The notes under the pieces: model-generated
What the model saw: the letters and a program-made list of their open reading frames with translations, nothing else
Databases searched by the model: none
Told to the model about the DNA's origin: nothing
Position numbers and translations under genes: made by a program
Origin: Micromonospora sp. NBC_00389
GTDB lineage: Bacteria; Actinomycetota; Actinomycetes; Mycobacteriales; Micromonosporaceae
Length of the DNA stretch: 64,000 nucleotides
NCBI RefSeq assembly: GCF_036059255.1
Contig: NZ_CP107947.1
Span: forward strand, 4,650,001 to 4,714,000
Reading direction: 5' to 3'
Part shown: positions 34,961 to 43,957 of the stretch, in pieces
Layout: every line of letters starts with the position of its first letter
How positions within the stretch are numbered: the stretch's first letter is position 1

Positions 34961-37422
34961 CGCAGCGGGTAGAAGTCGTCGTACTGGAGGTCGATCTGGA
35001 AGTGTTTGAAGGGATCGATGATCTCCACCAGGACATAGCGGCAGACGGCGCAGAACTCTAGGCTGTCTAACGCCGTGCCGTGCATCATGCAGGTGCCAGC
35101 CGGATGGAAGATGCCGCAGGACTTGGTGCCTCCCCCGTGGTACAGGCCGACGATGCGGGGCTTCTCGCTGAAGCAGATGGGCAGGTTGACCCCGTTCAGG
35201 ATCGGGTCCTGCACCGCTTTCATGGCCTCGGCCGGGTCGCACGGGTCGGGGGTGAGCGGCCTATGGTTGGCGGTGATGAAATCTTTGATGTTCTTGGCCA
35301 CGAGTCCCGCAAACGGATAGGTCTCTGAGCGGACCGAGTCGGGCGCGAGCGCCGGCATGTAGAGCACGTCGCCCTCGAGGAACGTCAGGTCCGGGTTGAT
35401 CGCGCCGACCACGGTCACCTCGTCGGCCGAGCGCGGCTCGTCGATCTCTAGGACGGTGGTCCGGCCGTCCGGCGCCCTCAAGACGGTCTCGATAGGGTTC
35501 TTCCTGAGCGGATTGGGGTAGTCGCGCTTGCGCAGGACGACCTTGTCGCCAACGGCGAACTGTGCGCCCTGCCCGGGCTGGAGCTTCACATTCCAGCGGT
35601 TCGCGCCGGTCGACGTGACCAGGTCGCGCACCAGGGCCCCCTTGCGGGCCCGAAGCCAGTTCCACTTGATCTGTTCGCCGTCGAGCTGGCCGCCGGTCTG
35701 GGCGTCGGTCTCCACCTGAAGGTTGCCGTACCTGTCCAGGTCGGCTGCCGAGCCGGTGAAAGCGTCCTCCGCGAGGGCATATTCATCGCCCAGCCCATAG
35801 GAGTGGGCGATCTCATGCAACGCCCGGCCACTGCGCAGGCTGCTGACGGAGTTCGGGATGCTGGGCGGGTCCCAGTGGTAGGCACCCGTTCCGCTGACAA
35901 TGGACAGGCCGCGCAGCTCTGCGGAGTCCTCGACATTCATGGCGATATAGCCGTCGTGGTTTATGCCGCGATCCCATTTGCAGCTTGAGAGGACAAAGAC
36001 GTAGTCGTAGTTGGTGGGCCGGTTGCCGTCCTGGCTGGCGGCCCACAGAGCCGTCAGGTCGTGGCCCTGGTCGCCGCGCAGGGTTGTGAGGAAGCGATCC
36101 AGCCGGTCGCGGTCCAGGCGGTAGGGGTGGAAGGCGATGAACTCGTCGTCGCTCTCGCTGTTGACGCGCGGCGGGTTCCCGTACGCCATGCCCAGGGTTG
36201 TGTCCTTCTCCTCCACCAGGCTGCGGTTGCCCAGCTGGCGCCAGCGGTTGATCAGTGAGTCGGTGGCGTGCGGAGCGGGATCGGGGTGATACAAGGCGGT
36301 CCAGTCGGTCTTGATGTCCGCGTTGGTCCGGGCCGTGTTGGAGGGTAGGTCGGTCGAGACCGGCAGACCGGCCGCGTAGATGAGGTGCTCCAGGCGCCAT
36401 TCCCCGGCGTCGGGCGGTCTCTCCGGGTTGGGGACCATGAAGCCTCGCCGCTTCTCGTCCACGCCCGTCGTGTACACCTCGCAGCGAATCGAGATGCCGC
36501 GCACGCTGGAGGGTACGAAGACCTGCCAGAAATTCATCGAGGTCGCGAGCAGGTCGAACGGGGTGGTTAGGTGGCTGGTCTTGAAGCGGTGAACGAGAGA
36601 GACGGCAAGTTGCTCGAAGGTGCCGGAATCAGCGGGGGTGAAGCCGTCGCCAATGAACAGGAAGTTCGGGACGACGGCGGGGTTGATAAAGCCCGGCCAG
36701 CCCCCGCCCGGCACGATGCTGGCGAAGTTGGTGCTGTTCCAGGGCTCAACCAGATGGACGTCTCCGCTCGCCGAGCCGCCGCCCAAAGCGGCCGGCAGGG
36801 TGGCGGTGAGGGTGATCGTATCCGGAGGGGAATCGAAGAGGGTGAGGAAGATCCGCCCGGTGCCCGCGTGGACGTTGGCATCCGGTCCCCAGGTGACACC
36901 GTGGCTTTCGGTCAGGTCGCCCACCACCCCGTCGTCGAACCGGGCCCGAACCGAAAACTTGTAGTCGGTCTCGTCCGGACGGTTCGTACCGTCAGGGCGG
37001 ATGGTCAGGCTGGGCGGGGTCAGCCAGACCTGGGCGACCGACTCGTGAATGTGGAAGCGGATGGGCAGGTGATACTGCGTGCCGTCGGCGTTGTTGGTGA
37101 CGTCGGCCACCACGATGAAGTTGCGCAGGTGGAGCGGAGGCAGGAGGTCTTCGACCCGGACGACGCCGGTGATCCTGTTGACCCGGACTCCGGCGCCGCG
37201 GAAGCTGTCGCCCGTCAGCACGCCCTGGATCAACGGCCTGAACGTCAGGCTCACATCGTGGGCGTTCGTCGGATCAACCAGGTATTGCCGGGCCCAGACG
37301 ATAGTGTCGTCCATCCTCCTGAAGGCCAGGTGGCTGGCGCTCAGGTCCGGCCCCGTCTGGCCCCTCAGCACATGCAGGTCCAGATCTTTTGTGCGTGACC
37401 AGGAAGCGAATTTGATCGGCAC
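34957..37422 (-). CDS. Island gene 1: metzincin-like zinc peptidase with Ig-like region (821 aa)
   Basis: First gene of the operon, GTG start with AAGGAGG about nine bases upstream. Residues 536-548 read HEIAHSYGLGDEY, an HExxHxxGxxD zinc site (H536, E537, H540, D546) like metzincins and IgA-peptidase M64 proteins. Near the C-terminus GIFHPAGTCMMHG (M779-M780) is a plausible Met-turn, followed by CAVC (C791, C794). Residues about 140-225 (RARFDDGVVGDLTESHGVTW) resemble a bacterial Ig-like domain. No signal peptide is visible (MPIKFASWSRTKDLDLH), unusual for this peptidase class. It may process another island product or act as an exported effector; neither can be decided from sequence. Confidence 0.8.
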   Translation of the reverse strand: MPIKFASWSRTKDLDLHVLRGQTGPDLSASHLAFRRMDDTIVWARQYLVDPTNAHDVSLTFRPLIQGVLTGDSFRGAGVRVNRITGVVRVEDLLPPLHLRNFIVVADVTNNADGTQYHLPIRFHIHESVAQVWLTPPSLTIRPDGTNRPDETDYKFSVRARFDDGVVGDLTESHGVTWGPDANVHAGTGRIFLTLFDSPPDTITLTATLPAALGGGSASGDVHLVEPWNSTNFASIVPGGGWPGFINPAVVPNFLFIGDGFTPADSGTFEQLAVSLVHRFKTSHLTTPFDLLATSMNFWQVFVPSSVRGISIRCEVYTTGVDEKRRGFMVPNPERPPDAGEWRLEHLIYAAGLPVSTDLPSNTARTNADIKTDWTALYHPDPAPHATDSLINRWRQLGNRSLVEEKDTTLGMAYGNPPRVNSESDDEFIAFHPYRLDRDRLDRFLTTLRGDQGHDLTALWAASQDGNRPTNYDYVFVLSSCKWDRGINHDGYIAMNVEDSAELRGLSIVSGTGAYHWDPPSIPNSVSSLRSGRALHEIAHSYGLGDEYALAEDAFTGSAADLDRYGNLQVETDAQTGGQLDGEQIKWNWLRARKGALVRDLVTSTGANRWNVKLQPGQGAQFAVGDKVVLRKRDYPNPLRKNPIETVLRAPDGRTTVLEIDEPRSADEVTVVGAINPDLTFLEGDVLYMPALAPDSVRSETYPFAGLVAKNIKDFITANHRPLTPDPCDPAEAMKAVQDPILNGVNLPICFSEKPRIVGLYHGGGTKSCGIFHPAGTCMMHGTALDSLEFCAVCRYVLVEIIDPFKHFQIDLQYDDFYPLR

Positions 37423-37489
37423 GCGCGACGCCTCCTTAACACAGGCGGCCCCGCCACAAGTCCGACGGTTCAGTCTGATTGTCGGTCGA

Positions 37490-37890
37490 TTGGCGTGGCG
37501 GCGCCAGCAGGTCTTGTCCGAGTGTGCTCATCACGCGGGGGTGATCTTCCACAGCGACAGGGGCCGCGAGTACACCTCGGCTGACTTCGCCCGGGCCTGC
37601 GCCCGTTGGAAGGTGCGCCAGTCGATGGGCCGCGTCGGATGCTTCGACAACGCCGTCGCCGAGGCGACCTTCTCCACCATCAAGGTCGAGTACGTCCACC
37701 GCCGCCAGTTCCGTAGCCGTACCGAGGCGCGCCTGAAAATCGCCACCTGGATCACCGACTTCTACAACCGGCGCCGCAGGCACTCCGTCTGCGACTGGCG
37801 ATCACCCATCGACGACGAACGACCAACGACCGGCGCACTGGAGGCCCCCGACCTCTACGCCGAACCGCACGAAGACACAATCGCGCTCGC
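37490..37890 (+). pseudogene. IS3-family transposase, C-terminal fragment
   Basis: The frame gives the second half of an rve domain: GVIFHSDRGREYTSADFARA with the second catalytic Asp, then RVGCFDNAVAEATFSTIKVE with the catalytic Glu, and TWITDFYNRRRRHSVCDWRS. The first catalytic Asp and OrfA are missing. It lies between the island promoter region and the CRISPR remnant. Confidence 0.75.
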
Positions 37891-37920
37891 ACCATGGGGT
37901 CACCCTCGTTCCCGCCGGCC

Positions 37921-38140
37921 GGATCACCGCCGCGTGCGCGGGGAGCAGACGACGAACCCGCTCATGCCACGGGACAGCGTGGGATCACCCCCGCGTGCGC
38001 GGAGAGCAGAGGAGGCCGCCGGACCATCCGCCCACCGGCTGAGGATCACCCCCCCGTGCGCGGGGAGCGCGGGGAGCAGGTCGGCGCCGCCGGCGGCCTG
38101 GACGCGAGCGTCGGATCACCCCTGCGTGCGCGGGGAGCAG
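37921..38140 (-). CRISPR. Orphan type I-E-like CRISPR remnant: four repeats, three spacers
   Basis: Repeats start at 37921, 37982, 38043 and 38113. Each begins GGATCACC and ends GTGCGCGGGGAGCAG (with single-base variants) and is 28 bp, except the third, which carries an internal 9-bp duplication of GCGGGGAGC and is 37 bp. All three spacers are exactly 33 bp (37949-37981, 38010-38042, 38080-38112). The complement, starting CTGCTCCCCGCGCACGCGG, has the palindromic form of type I-E repeats. In that orientation the leader should lie to the right, but no AT-rich leader is seen there. No cas genes occur in the window. Confidence 0.85.
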
Positions 38141-38309
38141 ACGTTCACCGAATCCGACAGGTGGCACCTCGGTTCGGGAGCGGCCGGAGGATGTCGGCCC
38201 CTAGGGGTTTTGGGCAGTGGTGTCGGTGCGTACTGCCGATGTCGGGACGCTTGGGTAGACGGGAACATAACCTGGTCCATCGGGGATTGGACGTCCAAAC
38301 GGGGGGATC

Positions 38310-40421
38310 ATGGCCAGGTCGGTCGCGAGCTTGATCACAGGACGCAAGACGAAGTACCTCATCATCGTGTTCTGGCTGGCTCTCGTCGCGGTGGCTGGGC
38401 CGCTTGCCGGCAAGCTCACCAGCGTCGAGGACAATGAGGCCAAGTCCTGGCTGCCGGGTAGCGCGGAGTCGACTCAAGTGCTTGACCGGCAGGCGGCGTT
38501 CGCGTCGGCCGACACGATCCCGGCCGTTGTCGTCTACCAGCGGTCTTCCGGACTGACCGAGACCGACCGCGCGCAGACAGTGTCCGATGCGCACAGGTTC
38601 GGCCAGATGGCCGAAGTCGACGGTCAGGTCGGCGGCCCGATCTTCTCCAGCGACGGTCAGGCGGCGCAGATCATCGTCCCGCTCAATCTCGGCCCTCAGG
38701 GGTGGGACAAGGCGGGCGATATTGTCACCTCGATGAAGGACGTCGCGAAGGCCGGCGCCAGCGGGCTGTCGGTGCACGTCACGGGGCCCGCTGGCAGCGC
38801 GGCGGACTCCAGCGAGGCCTTCGCTGGCATTGACGGCAGGCTGCTGTTCGCCACGATCGGTGTGGTCGTGGTGATCCTGTTGCTCACCTACCGCAGTCCC
38901 GGGCTGTGGCTGCTGCCCGTCGTCTCCGCCGGCGTCGCGCTGACGGCCGCCCAGGCGGTCATCTACCTGCTGGCGAAGAACGCCGGCCTCACCGTCAACG
39001 CGCAGAGTGCGGGCATCCTGACCGTGCTCGTGTTCGGCGCGGGCACGGACTACGCGCTGCTGCTCGTGGCGCGGTACCGCGAGGAGCTGCGGCGCCACTC
39101 AGACCGGCATGAGGCCATGGCGGTGGCGCTGCACCGCGCCGGCCCGGCGATCATCGCGAGCGCCGGCACCGTCGTGATCGGCATGCTATGCCTGCTCTTC
39201 GCTGAGACCAACTCCACCAAGGGCCTCGGCCCGGTCGCCGCGATCGGTGTCCTGGTTGGGCTCGCGGTCATGCTGACCCTGCTCCCGGCCATGCTGATGA
39301 CGGTCGGCCGCTGGATCTTCTGGCCGGTGCGGCCCCGGTTCGGCTCCGCGGAGCCCACCACCACCGGGTTGTGGGCCAACATCGGCAAGCGGATAGCCAA
39401 CCGCCCCCGAATCACCTGGGTCGCCACCGGCCTGGCACTGGCCGTCATGGCGATCGGCCTCGTCCAGCTCGATGCTACCGGGCTGACCCAGAAGGAATCG
39501 TTCCGTGGCAACCCGGACTCGATCGTGGGCGAGGAAGTGCTCGCCCGGCACTTCCCGGCCGGTGCGGGCAACCCGGTCGTCGTAATCAGCAAGGCGGAGC
39601 AAGGCCCCGCGGTGAAGGCGGCGCTCGCGTCGACTGAGGGCATCGACCCGGCGTCGGTCAGCGAACCCGTCGCCAAGGGTGGCCTCGCCTATGTCGTGGG
39701 CACCCTCAACGCCGCGGCCGACAGCCCGGCGGCCTACGACACGGTCGACCGGGTACGCGACCGCGTGCACGCCGTGCCCGGCGCGGACGCTCAGGTCGGC
39801 GGCAACACCGCGATCAACCTCGACCTGCAGCGGGCAGCCCGATACGACCGCAACCTCATCATCCCGATCGTGCTCGTCGTGGTCCTCGTCATCCTGGCGC
39901 TGCTGCTGCGAGCCGTCGTCGCGCCGTTGGTGCTGGTAGCGACGGTAGTGCTGTCGTTCGGTGCCGCCCTGGGCGCGAGCGCGCTGGTCTTCCGGCACAT
40001 TTTCGGCTTCGGCGGCGCCGACACGTCGTTGCCACTGTTCGTGTTCGTGTTCCTCGTCGCACTGGGCATCGACTACAACATCTTCCTGATGACCCGGGTA
40101 CGCGAGGAAACCGCGAGGTACGGCACCCGGCGCGCCGCACTCATCGGCCTCGCCGCGACCGGTGGCGTGATCACGTCCGCGGGTCTCGTCCTCGCCGGCA
40201 CCTTCGCGGTGCTGGCCACCCTCCCGCTGACCGCCTTCGCCGAGATCGGCTTTGCGGTGGCGTTCGGCGTCCTGCTTGACACGATCATCGTCCGGGCGGT
40301 CCTGGTCACCGCGCTGAACCTCGACATCGGACGGCACATGTGGTGGCCCAGCCGGCTGGGCAAGATCGCCGACGTGGAGCCCGCCGAGGCGGCCCAGCAA
40401 CCAAGCGAGGTCCCCGCCTGA
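38310..40421 (+). CDS. MMPL-family RND-type transporter
   Basis: A 703-residue inner-membrane protein. A first transmembrane segment near 15-35 (YLIIVFWLALVAVAGPLAG) is followed by an extracytoplasmic domain. Then comes a group of helices with VFGAGTDYALLLVARYREEL (about 247-266), the GxDY motif of MMPL proteins that relays protons. A second periplasmic domain and a second helix group follow with LVALGIDYNIFLMTRVREE. The internal duplication and 11-12 helices are typical. Relatives export lipids, siderophores or drugs by proton motive force. It appears monocistronic; the substrate cannot be inferred, and no regulator adjoins it. Confidence 0.9.
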   Translation: MARSVASLITGRKTKYLIIVFWLALVAVAGPLAGKLTSVEDNEAKSWLPGSAESTQVLDRQAAFASADTIPAVVVYQRSSGLTETDRAQTVSDAHRFGQMAEVDGQVGGPIFSSDGQAAQIIVPLNLGPQGWDKAGDIVTSMKDVAKAGASGLSVHVTGPAGSAADSSEAFAGIDGRLLFATIGVVVVILLLTYRSPGLWLLPVVSAGVALTAAQAVIYLLAKNAGLTVNAQSAGILTVLVFGAGTDYALLLVARYREELRRHSDRHEAMAVALHRAGPAIIASAGTVVIGMLCLLFAETNSTKGLGPVAAIGVLVGLAVMLTLLPAMLMTVGRWIFWPVRPRFGSAEPTTTGLWANIGKRIANRPRITWVATGLALAVMAIGLVQLDATGLTQKESFRGNPDSIVGEEVLARHFPAGAGNPVVVISKAEQGPAVKAALASTEGIDPASVSEPVAKGGLAYVVGTLNAAADSPAAYDTVDRVRDRVHAVPGADAQVGGNTAINLDLQRAARYDRNLIIPIVLVVVLVILALLLRAVVAPLVLVATVVLSFGAALGASALVFRHIFGFGGADTSLPLFVFVFLVALGIDYNIFLMTRVREETARYGTRRAALIGLAATGGVITSAGLVLAGTFAVLATLPLTAFAEIGFAVAFGVLLDTIIVRAVLVTALNLDIGRHMWWPSRLGKIADVEPAEAAQQPSEVPA

Positions 40422-40689
40422 CGGATTTCGGCGGGTCAATGGAAGTCACGGAACGCGGGGCTGACCGGCGCTGTCAGCGCCTCGAGCCGGTCGGCCCTCA
40501 GATTGATCACGCCGCCATGCGTTTCCAGTCGCCCGCACACGTCTCGGCGTGCTGGTCCGGGCCATCGCCGGCACCCGTTGAGCAGGGCTTCATGCTCGGT
40601 GACCTCTTCGGCGGACCCGAAGAGGTCGCCGGGCAGCTATACCTGTGTGAGCGTCAAAGTCTTGCCGATCGTCACCAGCGGTGGGGCAT
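40422..40689. other. Region without recognised gene
   Basis: A plus-strand frame includes ACWSGPSPAPVEQGFMLGDL and FGGPEEVAGQLYL, but it has no start with a ribosome binding site and no recognised family. Confidence 0.35.
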
Positions 40690-40719
40690 TGGTTCGTGTG
40701 GCCCCTCGGACACGAACCA
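40690..40719. promoter_or_regulatory. Perfect 10-bp inverted repeat (TGGTTCGTGT)
   Basis: TGGTTCGTGT at 40690-40699 pairs with ACACGAACCA at 40710-40719 around a 10-base loop. It lies just before a much stronger hairpin. It could be a protein-binding palindrome or part of a double terminator. Confidence 0.4.
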
Positions 40720-40726
40720 TTACCCA

Positions 40727-40760
40727 CGGTGCGCGCTGAGATCCACTTCAGCGCGCACCG
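40727..40760 (+). terminator. Strong hairpin followed by TTTGCGTT
   Basis: A perfect 13-bp stem (CGGTGCGCGCTGA with TCAGCGCGCACCG) and an 8-base loop, followed by three T residues, between the MMPL gene and the IS6 element. It could stop transcription from either side. Confidence 0.75.
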
Positions 40761-40798
40761 TTTGCGTTCCCGGCTGGTAGGTGAGCCGGAGGCCGAGT

Positions 40799-41620
40799 GG
40801 TGCCGTTGCATTATCTGATCGGGAGACGCGTTACGCCCGGGTCGGGTCCGCGGTCAGATCACCCAGGCGAGCTCACTGAAAGCCGAAGCGACTCGAAGCT
40901 TGGGCTGACTGTCGAGCAGGAGTTCGTAGTGCCCGCGGCGGAGGTTCTGGATGAACGCGTGTCCGGCGATGATCACTTGTGCGGTTGGGCCGGTCCGGAG
41001 CCCACGCATGGGTCGTAATCGGTGCTTGAGCTGGCTGTGATCGGCCTCGATCGGATTGTTCGCGTGCTGCTCGACGTGGTGCCAAGCCGAGGGGATCAGG
41101 TCGTCGAGCACCGCGGGGTAGACCGGTGCGGCGTCGGTGACGACCTCGCTGGGCGTCACCTTCAGCATCCGCAGTGCACGCCGGAAGAACCGCCGGGCCG
41201 CGGCGGCATCGCGGCGGGCCGAGACGAGCACGTCAATGACCTGCCCGTGCTGGTCGACCGCGCGGTAGACGTAGCGCCACACGCCGTTGACCCTGACGTA
41301 GGTCTCGTCGACGAACCACCGGTCACCTGGTGAGTCGCGAGCGAACCGGGCGGCGTCGGCCAGCAGCGGGGTGAACCGTTGCACCCAGCGGAACACGGTG
41401 ACGTGGTCAACCTCGGCACCGCGCTCAGCCAGGAGTTCCTCCACGTCCCGGTAGGACAGGTTGTAGCGCAGGTACCAGCGGACCGCGAGGACGATCACCT
41501 CCGCGGGAAACCGGAACCCGGCGAACGCTGACTTCGGCCGAGACCAGGGACGACGACGACTCGACCGCTTCACCCGTCAAGCCTGCCTCGGTCCCCGGAC
41601 ACGGGCAACGCAACGGACCC
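40799..41620 (-). mobile_element. IS6-family insertion sequence, copy B (apparently intact)
   Basis: An 822-bp element. On the plus strand it starts GGTGCCGTTGCATTATC and ends at the complement of GGGTCCGTTGCGTTG; these agree at 11 of 14 core positions. It contains one intact transposase gene. The copy at 7536-8357 has identical length and is inverted relative to this one, and a third partial copy ends at 17189. No convincing target duplication was seen. Confidence 0.8.
40854..41573 (-). CDS. IS6-family transposase, intact
   Basis: A 239-residue DDE transposase with GTG start. The N-terminal HTH is SYRDVEELLAERGAEVDHVT. The catalytic triad is complete: D in DRWFVDETYVRV, D in SEVVTDAAPVYP and E in NNPIEADHSQLKHR. 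The GVWRYVYRAVDQHGQVIDVL core is conserved. It moves by replicative transposition with cointegrates in this family. It is the only IS6 copy here with an unbroken frame and could provide transposase in trans to copies A and C. Confidence 0.9.
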   Translation of the reverse strand: MKRSSRRRPWSRPKSAFAGFRFPAEVIVLAVRWYLRYNLSYRDVEELLAERGAEVDHVTVFRWVQRFTPLLADAARFARDSPGDRWFVDETYVRVNGVWRYVYRAVDQHGQVIDVLVSARRDAAAARRFFRRALRMLKVTPSEVVTDAAPVYPAVLDDLIPSAWHHVEQHANNPIEADHSQLKHRLRPMRGLRTGPTAQVIIAGHAFIQNLRRGHYELLLDSQPKLRVASAFSELAWVI

Positions 41621-41683
41621 GCCGACGGCGATTTCTGACCCGCCGGTACGTGTGGGTTGATCTCAGGCCCGCCGGCTGGCGCA

Positions 41684-41715
41684 GTGCCGCCCCGGTCTGC
41701 CGAGCGGGGCGGCAC
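41684..41715 (-). terminator. Hairpin after the PhoX gene
   Basis: An 11-bp perfect stem (GTGCCGCCCCG with CGGGGCGGCAC) and a 10-base loop, 19 bases downstream of the stop codon of the minus-strand gene. Confidence 0.75.
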
Positions 41716-41733
41716 CATGCTGTCATGCGGTGA

Positions 41734-43137
41734 TCACTGCTCGGCGTTGCTCGGCCGACCCCACGGCCCGGTGATGGCGAACACGTAGCCAGGGGTCTGG
41801 ATGTTGGCGTAGAGGATCTTGCCGTCCTCGCTGAACGTCGGGCCGGTGAACTCGCTCGTGTTGAGCTCGTTGCGGCCGATCGGGTAGGCCTTGCCCTCGT
41901 CGGTGACGCCGACCAGGTGCGAGAGACCCTCGCCGTCCTCGGCCAAGATCACCCCACCGTACGGGGAGACGGTGATGTTGTCCGGACCATCGTAGTTGGT
42001 GTCCTGGTCCGGGTCCGGGTTCACGCCGAAGATGGTCTTCAGCGTGATCGTCTCCGACTTCGGGTCGTAGAACCACACCTGCCCGTCGTGCTCGTTCACG
42101 CTGCCGTCGTCGTGCCGGGCGAAGCTGGCGACGAAGTAGGCCCCACCGTCAGACCACCAGGCGCCCTCAAGCTTGTGGCTCCGGGTGACCTGGTCGTCGG
42201 TGAACTGCTTGCGCACCGAAACGGCTGTCCCGTTGCGGTCGGGCACCTCGACCCACGTCACGTTGTACCGGGTGCCCGGCTGGGTAGCCTCGGCCAGATC
42301 GGCGATGTGCTTGCTGCCCTTGAAGCAGTTCATCGCCTGCAATGTACCGGCGGTGTCGCCGCCCAGGCTGAGCGCGAGCGCCCGCAGCGCGCCCTTGCCA
42401 CCGCGGAAGCCGGCCGGCGGGGTCCAGCGGAAGTACAGCCCGTTCGGGCCGCCCGCGTCCTCGGTCTCGTAGATCGCGTGGGTGCCCGGGTCGACCGCGA
42501 CGGCCTCGTGCGCGAACCGGCCGAGGAACTTCAGCGGCACCGGGTTCTTGTTGGCCTCGCGATCGAACGCGTCGACCTCGAAGACGTACCCGTGGTCCTT
42601 CTGGAACGCCCCGCCGGCACGCTGCTCGGTCTCCTCGCAGGTCAGCCAGGTGCCCCAGGGGGTAATACCACCGGCGCAGTTCTGCACCGTGCCAGCCACG
42701 CTGACGTACTCGCGGACCCGGTTGCCGTCGGAGTCCACCTCGATGTTGGTGGTGCCGCCGCGCGCACCCGGGTCGTAGGTCAGGCCCGGCAGGGCTGGCA
42801 CGCCGTAGGGCTCGTCGCCGCCGATCTCGTGGTTGTTGACCAGGACGCCGCCGTTCTGGCTGCGGAAGAAGCCGGTGCCGTCGGCGTCGCTCGGGGTCGG
42901 CTCGCCCGATTCGAGCAGCGTCACCCCGGCCTGGGCGACGATTTTGTAGGAGAAGCCGGGCGGGAGGGAGAGCAGCTTGGCCGCGTCCGGAACGAGGGCG
43001 CCGTAGCCGACCGACCCGCGGGCGGCCTCGGCGGCACCGGAACCGGCGATCGCCTCGATACTGCCGGCGAAGACGATGCCGAGGCCACCCGCCGCGCCGG
43101 AGCGCAGCAGGTTGCGACGGGAGATGGAGGAGGTCAA
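41734..43137 (-). CDS. PhoX-family alkaline phosphatase, Tat-exported
   Basis: A 467-residue protein beginning with a twin-arginine signal (SRRNLLRSGAAGGLGIVFAG). The mature part shows the PhoX/DUF839 beta-propeller: NGGVLVNNHEIGGDEPYGVP, GGITPWGTWLTCEETEQRAG, GRFAHEAVAVDPGTHAIYET, EGAWWSDGGAYFVASFARHD and DGPDNITVSPYGGVILAEDG. These hold the acidic and Tyr/Glu ligands for the Ca/Fe cofactor of PhoX. It hydrolyses phosphomonoesters outside the membrane. The start is taken as TTG at 43137 with GAAGGAC about nine bases upstream; the open frame extends further 5' but without Tat logic. A phosphate-starvation box was not identified. Confidence 0.85.
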   Translation of the reverse strand: MTSSISRRNLLRSGAAGGLGIVFAGSIEAIAGSGAAEAARGSVGYGALVPDAAKLLSLPPGFSYKIVAQAGVTLLESGEPTPSDADGTGFFRSQNGGVLVNNHEIGGDEPYGVPALPGLTYDPGARGGTTNIEVDSDGNRVREYVSVAGTVQNCAGGITPWGTWLTCEETEQRAGGAFQKDHGYVFEVDAFDREANKNPVPLKFLGRFAHEAVAVDPGTHAIYETEDAGGPNGLYFRWTPPAGFRGGKGALRALALSLGGDTAGTLQAMNCFKGSKHIADLAEATQPGTRYNVTWVEVPDRNGTAVSVRKQFTDDQVTRSHKLEGAWWSDGGAYFVASFARHDDGSVNEHDGQVWFYDPKSETITLKTIFGVNPDPDQDTNYDGPDNITVSPYGGVILAEDGEGLSHLVGVTDEGKAYPIGRNELNTSEFTGPTFSEDGKILYANIQTPGYVFAITGPWGRPSNAEQ

Positions 43138-43444
43138 GGGAGAACGTCCTTCCGCTGAAGATCCATACGTACGACCCGACCCAAGTCCTCCAGTGCGAAT
43201 GCCTCGCAGGTGGCGATATACATTTGCGCGAACACGCGGCAAACTCCCGGGTCGGATGCCGCGTCGCGGCTCCACGCGGAAGGCATCGTGGCCTCCTCTC
43301 GGCGACGCGGCATTCACGATGCTGATGAGGGCGAGGGCCGTCAGGCGGCGGGTACTGCCGCCTACGCGGCGAGGCGGACATCGACATTCGGTGGGTCCGC
43401 AGCCATGTCGACGTTCCCGACCCTACAAGCGGGCGGCGGCTGTT
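43138..43444. other. 5' region of the PhoX gene and junction with a transposase remnant
   Basis: No gene recognised. The right part has an inverted GGCGG/CCGCC-rich segment (43338-43375) near the point where the integrase fragment begins. Confidence 0.4.
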
Positions 43445-43957
43445 CAGCCGCGCCGTGCTGTCCGCGCTGACGCGGTTGCTGCCCCGCGCACTGCGTGCGC
43501 ACCGGATCGTCACCCCGGCCACGCTGCTGGCCTGGCACCGCCGCCTGCTAAAGCGGCACTGGACGTATCCGAACCGGCCGGGCCGTCCGCCGGTCAGCGA
43601 CGAGGTTCGGGATCTCGTCGTGCGGCTGGCTCGGGAGAATCCGGGCTGGGGGCACCGTCGCATTCAGGGTGAACTGGTGGGGCTCGGCCACCGAGTGGCG
43701 CGGGAACGATCCGGCGGATCCTCGCCCGGGCCAGGATCGGCCCGGCCCCGCGTGTCGACACCTCCTGGCGGACCTTCCTCCGTGTTCAGGCGCGCGGACT
43801 GCTCGCGACCTACTTCTTCCACATCGACACGATCGATCTGCGGCGGCTGTACGTGCTGTTCGTGATGGAGGAAGCCACCCGCCGGCTGCACATCCTCGGC
43901 GTCGCCGCCCACCCGACCGCCACCTGGACCACCCAGCAAGCCCGCAACCTAGGGCAT
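43445..43957 (+). pseudogene. Integrase-type transposase fragment, frameshifted and cut by an IS3 element
   Basis: The frame begins [20 protein letters not shown] and [20 protein letters not shown] and continues to GLGHRVA. After a one-base change at about 43705 another frame gives [20 protein letters not shown], then [20 protein letters not shown] with the first catalytic Asp, and WTTQQARN. The IS3-family element starts immediately after. It belongs to the same transposase group as the N-terminal half of the chimeric gene at 3009-3842. Confidence 0.75.

Noticed and set aside
34961..35242. A longer start for island gene 2
   Set aside because: The extra 94 residues are Arg/Pro/His-rich shadow of the peptidase gene; the ATGA overlap gives the natural start.
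21501..37422. Reading the giant-gene island as a contractile injection system or a polyketide or nonribosomal assembly line
   Set aside because: No sheath, tube, spike, baseplate or AAA ATPase is visible, and no ketosynthase, adenylation, carrier or condensation motifs occur.
37860..37920. A fifth CRISPR repeat to the left of the array
   Set aside because: One period upstream of the first repeat the sequence is the end of the IS3 transposase fragment, with no repeat similarity.
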